From Methanosarcinales archaeon (GTDB lineage Archaea; Halobacteriota; Methanosarcinia; Methanosarcinales; Methanocomedenaceae): 5,632 bases of DNA. The position numbers and the translations under genes were made by a program. The notes below the pieces were generated by a model. It did no database searches, was not told where the DNA came from, and was given only the letters and a program-made list of their open reading frames with translations. Positions 5,112 to 5,632 of this stretch are shown here, in pieces; within the stretch, counting starts at the first letter, position 1; each line of letters starts with the position of its first letter. The stretch covers positions 1 to 5,632 of the forward strand of contig DUIM01000120.1 of NCBI GenBank assembly GCA_013330355.1. Direction: 5' to 3'.

Positions 5112-5632
5112 TCACTCTCTTCCTCCCTCTCCTTTTTTTCCAAGCCTGCTCATGGCGGCAGCCACCATAATGGGCAGCGTGATGGTGGCATCACCGTACA
5201 CGGTCATAGCCTTTGCATCCTCGCCAACCTTGCCCCATGACCGGGCTTCATCCAGTGTGGCACCGCTAAGTCCACCCGGGTCCGGCCGGTCCGTGGTCAG
5301 CTGGATGGCATAATCAAAATCCTTTGGTGTGACCAGCATACTCTGCAGGATATAGTTCTTTGGCACGCCGCCGCCTATCAGCACCGCACCGGAGCGCTCT
5401 GCCTTGTAGCAGATATCCATGAACTCACGCATATCAGCAAAAGCATCCACTACCAGTTTCCCTGCCTGCTTGAACAACCAGGCCTGCAGTCCCACAATTG
5501 AGTCCTGAACTGCAGGACAGTAGATGGGAATGCCGGCATCGAAAGCGCTTTTCAATATGGAATCTTTATCCTCCACCCGGCTGCCGATGTGGGTTAGCAG
5601 TTCCCTGATAGAAATGGTCTGGTTCTCAAGTT
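5112..5632 (-). CDS. dys: Deoxyhypusine synthase, 3' part (runs off the window)
   Basis: The enzyme uses NAD+ and spermidine to transfer an aminobutyl group to one lysine of translation factor aIF5A. The frame is open to the right edge. A GTG at 5574-5576 is an internal valine, not a start: the upstream codons continue the family sequence (QTISIRELLTHIGSRVEDKD). About 172 residues are visible, roughly the C-terminal half of a protein of usually 310-350. Motifs include IPIYCPAVQDSIVG, the GGGVPKNYILQ nucleotide-binding segment, and DEARSWGKV. The lysine in SWGK (codon 5229-5231) matches the catalytic Lys329 of human DHS. VYGDATITLPIM follows. The C-terminus is a short charged GKKGEGGRE tail. 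The start and promoter are outside the window. The family is archaeal and eukaryotic with scattered bacterial members, so it supports an archaeal host. Confidence 0.95.
   Translation of the reverse strand, partial: LENQTISIRELLTHIGSRVEDKDSILKSAFDAGIPIYCPAVQDSIVGLQAWLFKQAGKLVVDAFADMREFMDICYKAERSGAVLIGGGVPKNYILQSMLVTPKDFDYAIQLTTDRPDPGGLSGATLDEARSWGKVGEDAKAMTVYGDATITLPIMVAAAMSRLGKKGEGGRE

Noticed and set aside
5112..5576. A complete 154-residue protein starting at the GTG at 5576
   Set aside because: Upstream codons to the window edge continue deoxyhypusine synthase sequence, so the GTG is an internal valine.

Overview
The window looks like a chromosomal segment of a euryarchaeon, most likely Methanosarcinales- or ANME-like. 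The evidence is a deoxyhypusine synthase gene (a family absent from most bacteria), a short archaeal-type OMP decarboxylase, and A/T-rich TATA-like promoter elements. The lineage is inferred from gene content only; no rRNA or other marker is present.

All clear genes lie on the minus strand, so transcription runs from the right edge to the left. From right to left: the 3' part of deoxyhypusine synthase (5112-5632, cut by the window edge); a 168-bp gap holding a long imperfect hairpin made of a CGCAGAG-rich repeat (4991-5077); pyrF (4293-4943) with a strong Shine-Dalgarno; a 290-bp interval with a small dyad and a TATA-like element; queA (best start 4002) overlapping tgt by 8 bp; a 418-bp intergenic region with an apparent 3' gene remnant on the plus strand, a perfect 10-bp inverted repeat and a TATA-like box; and an A/T-rich gene for an AAA_14/DUF4143 ATPase (122-1384). 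The first 95 bases may hold the tail of a plus-strand gene, but the support is weak.

The most notable content is the queA-tgt pair. These are the bacterial-type enzymes that put 7-aminomethyl-7-deazaguanine (preQ1) into position 34 of GUN-anticodon tRNAs and then build epoxyqueuosine. Archaea normally use a larger, PUA-containing TGT that inserts preQ0 at position 15 for archaeosine. The short TGT here has the bacterial catalytic and zinc residues and no PUA domain, and its overlap with queA argues for a working queuosine branch acquired from bacteria. queA also carries an in-frame 12-bp minisatellite encoding TV-x-x tetrapeptides, which lengthens a normally short variable segment.

The ATPase gene and the remnant beside it look like accessory, laterally mobile material. 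pyrF and deoxyhypusine synthase are ordinary housekeeping genes.
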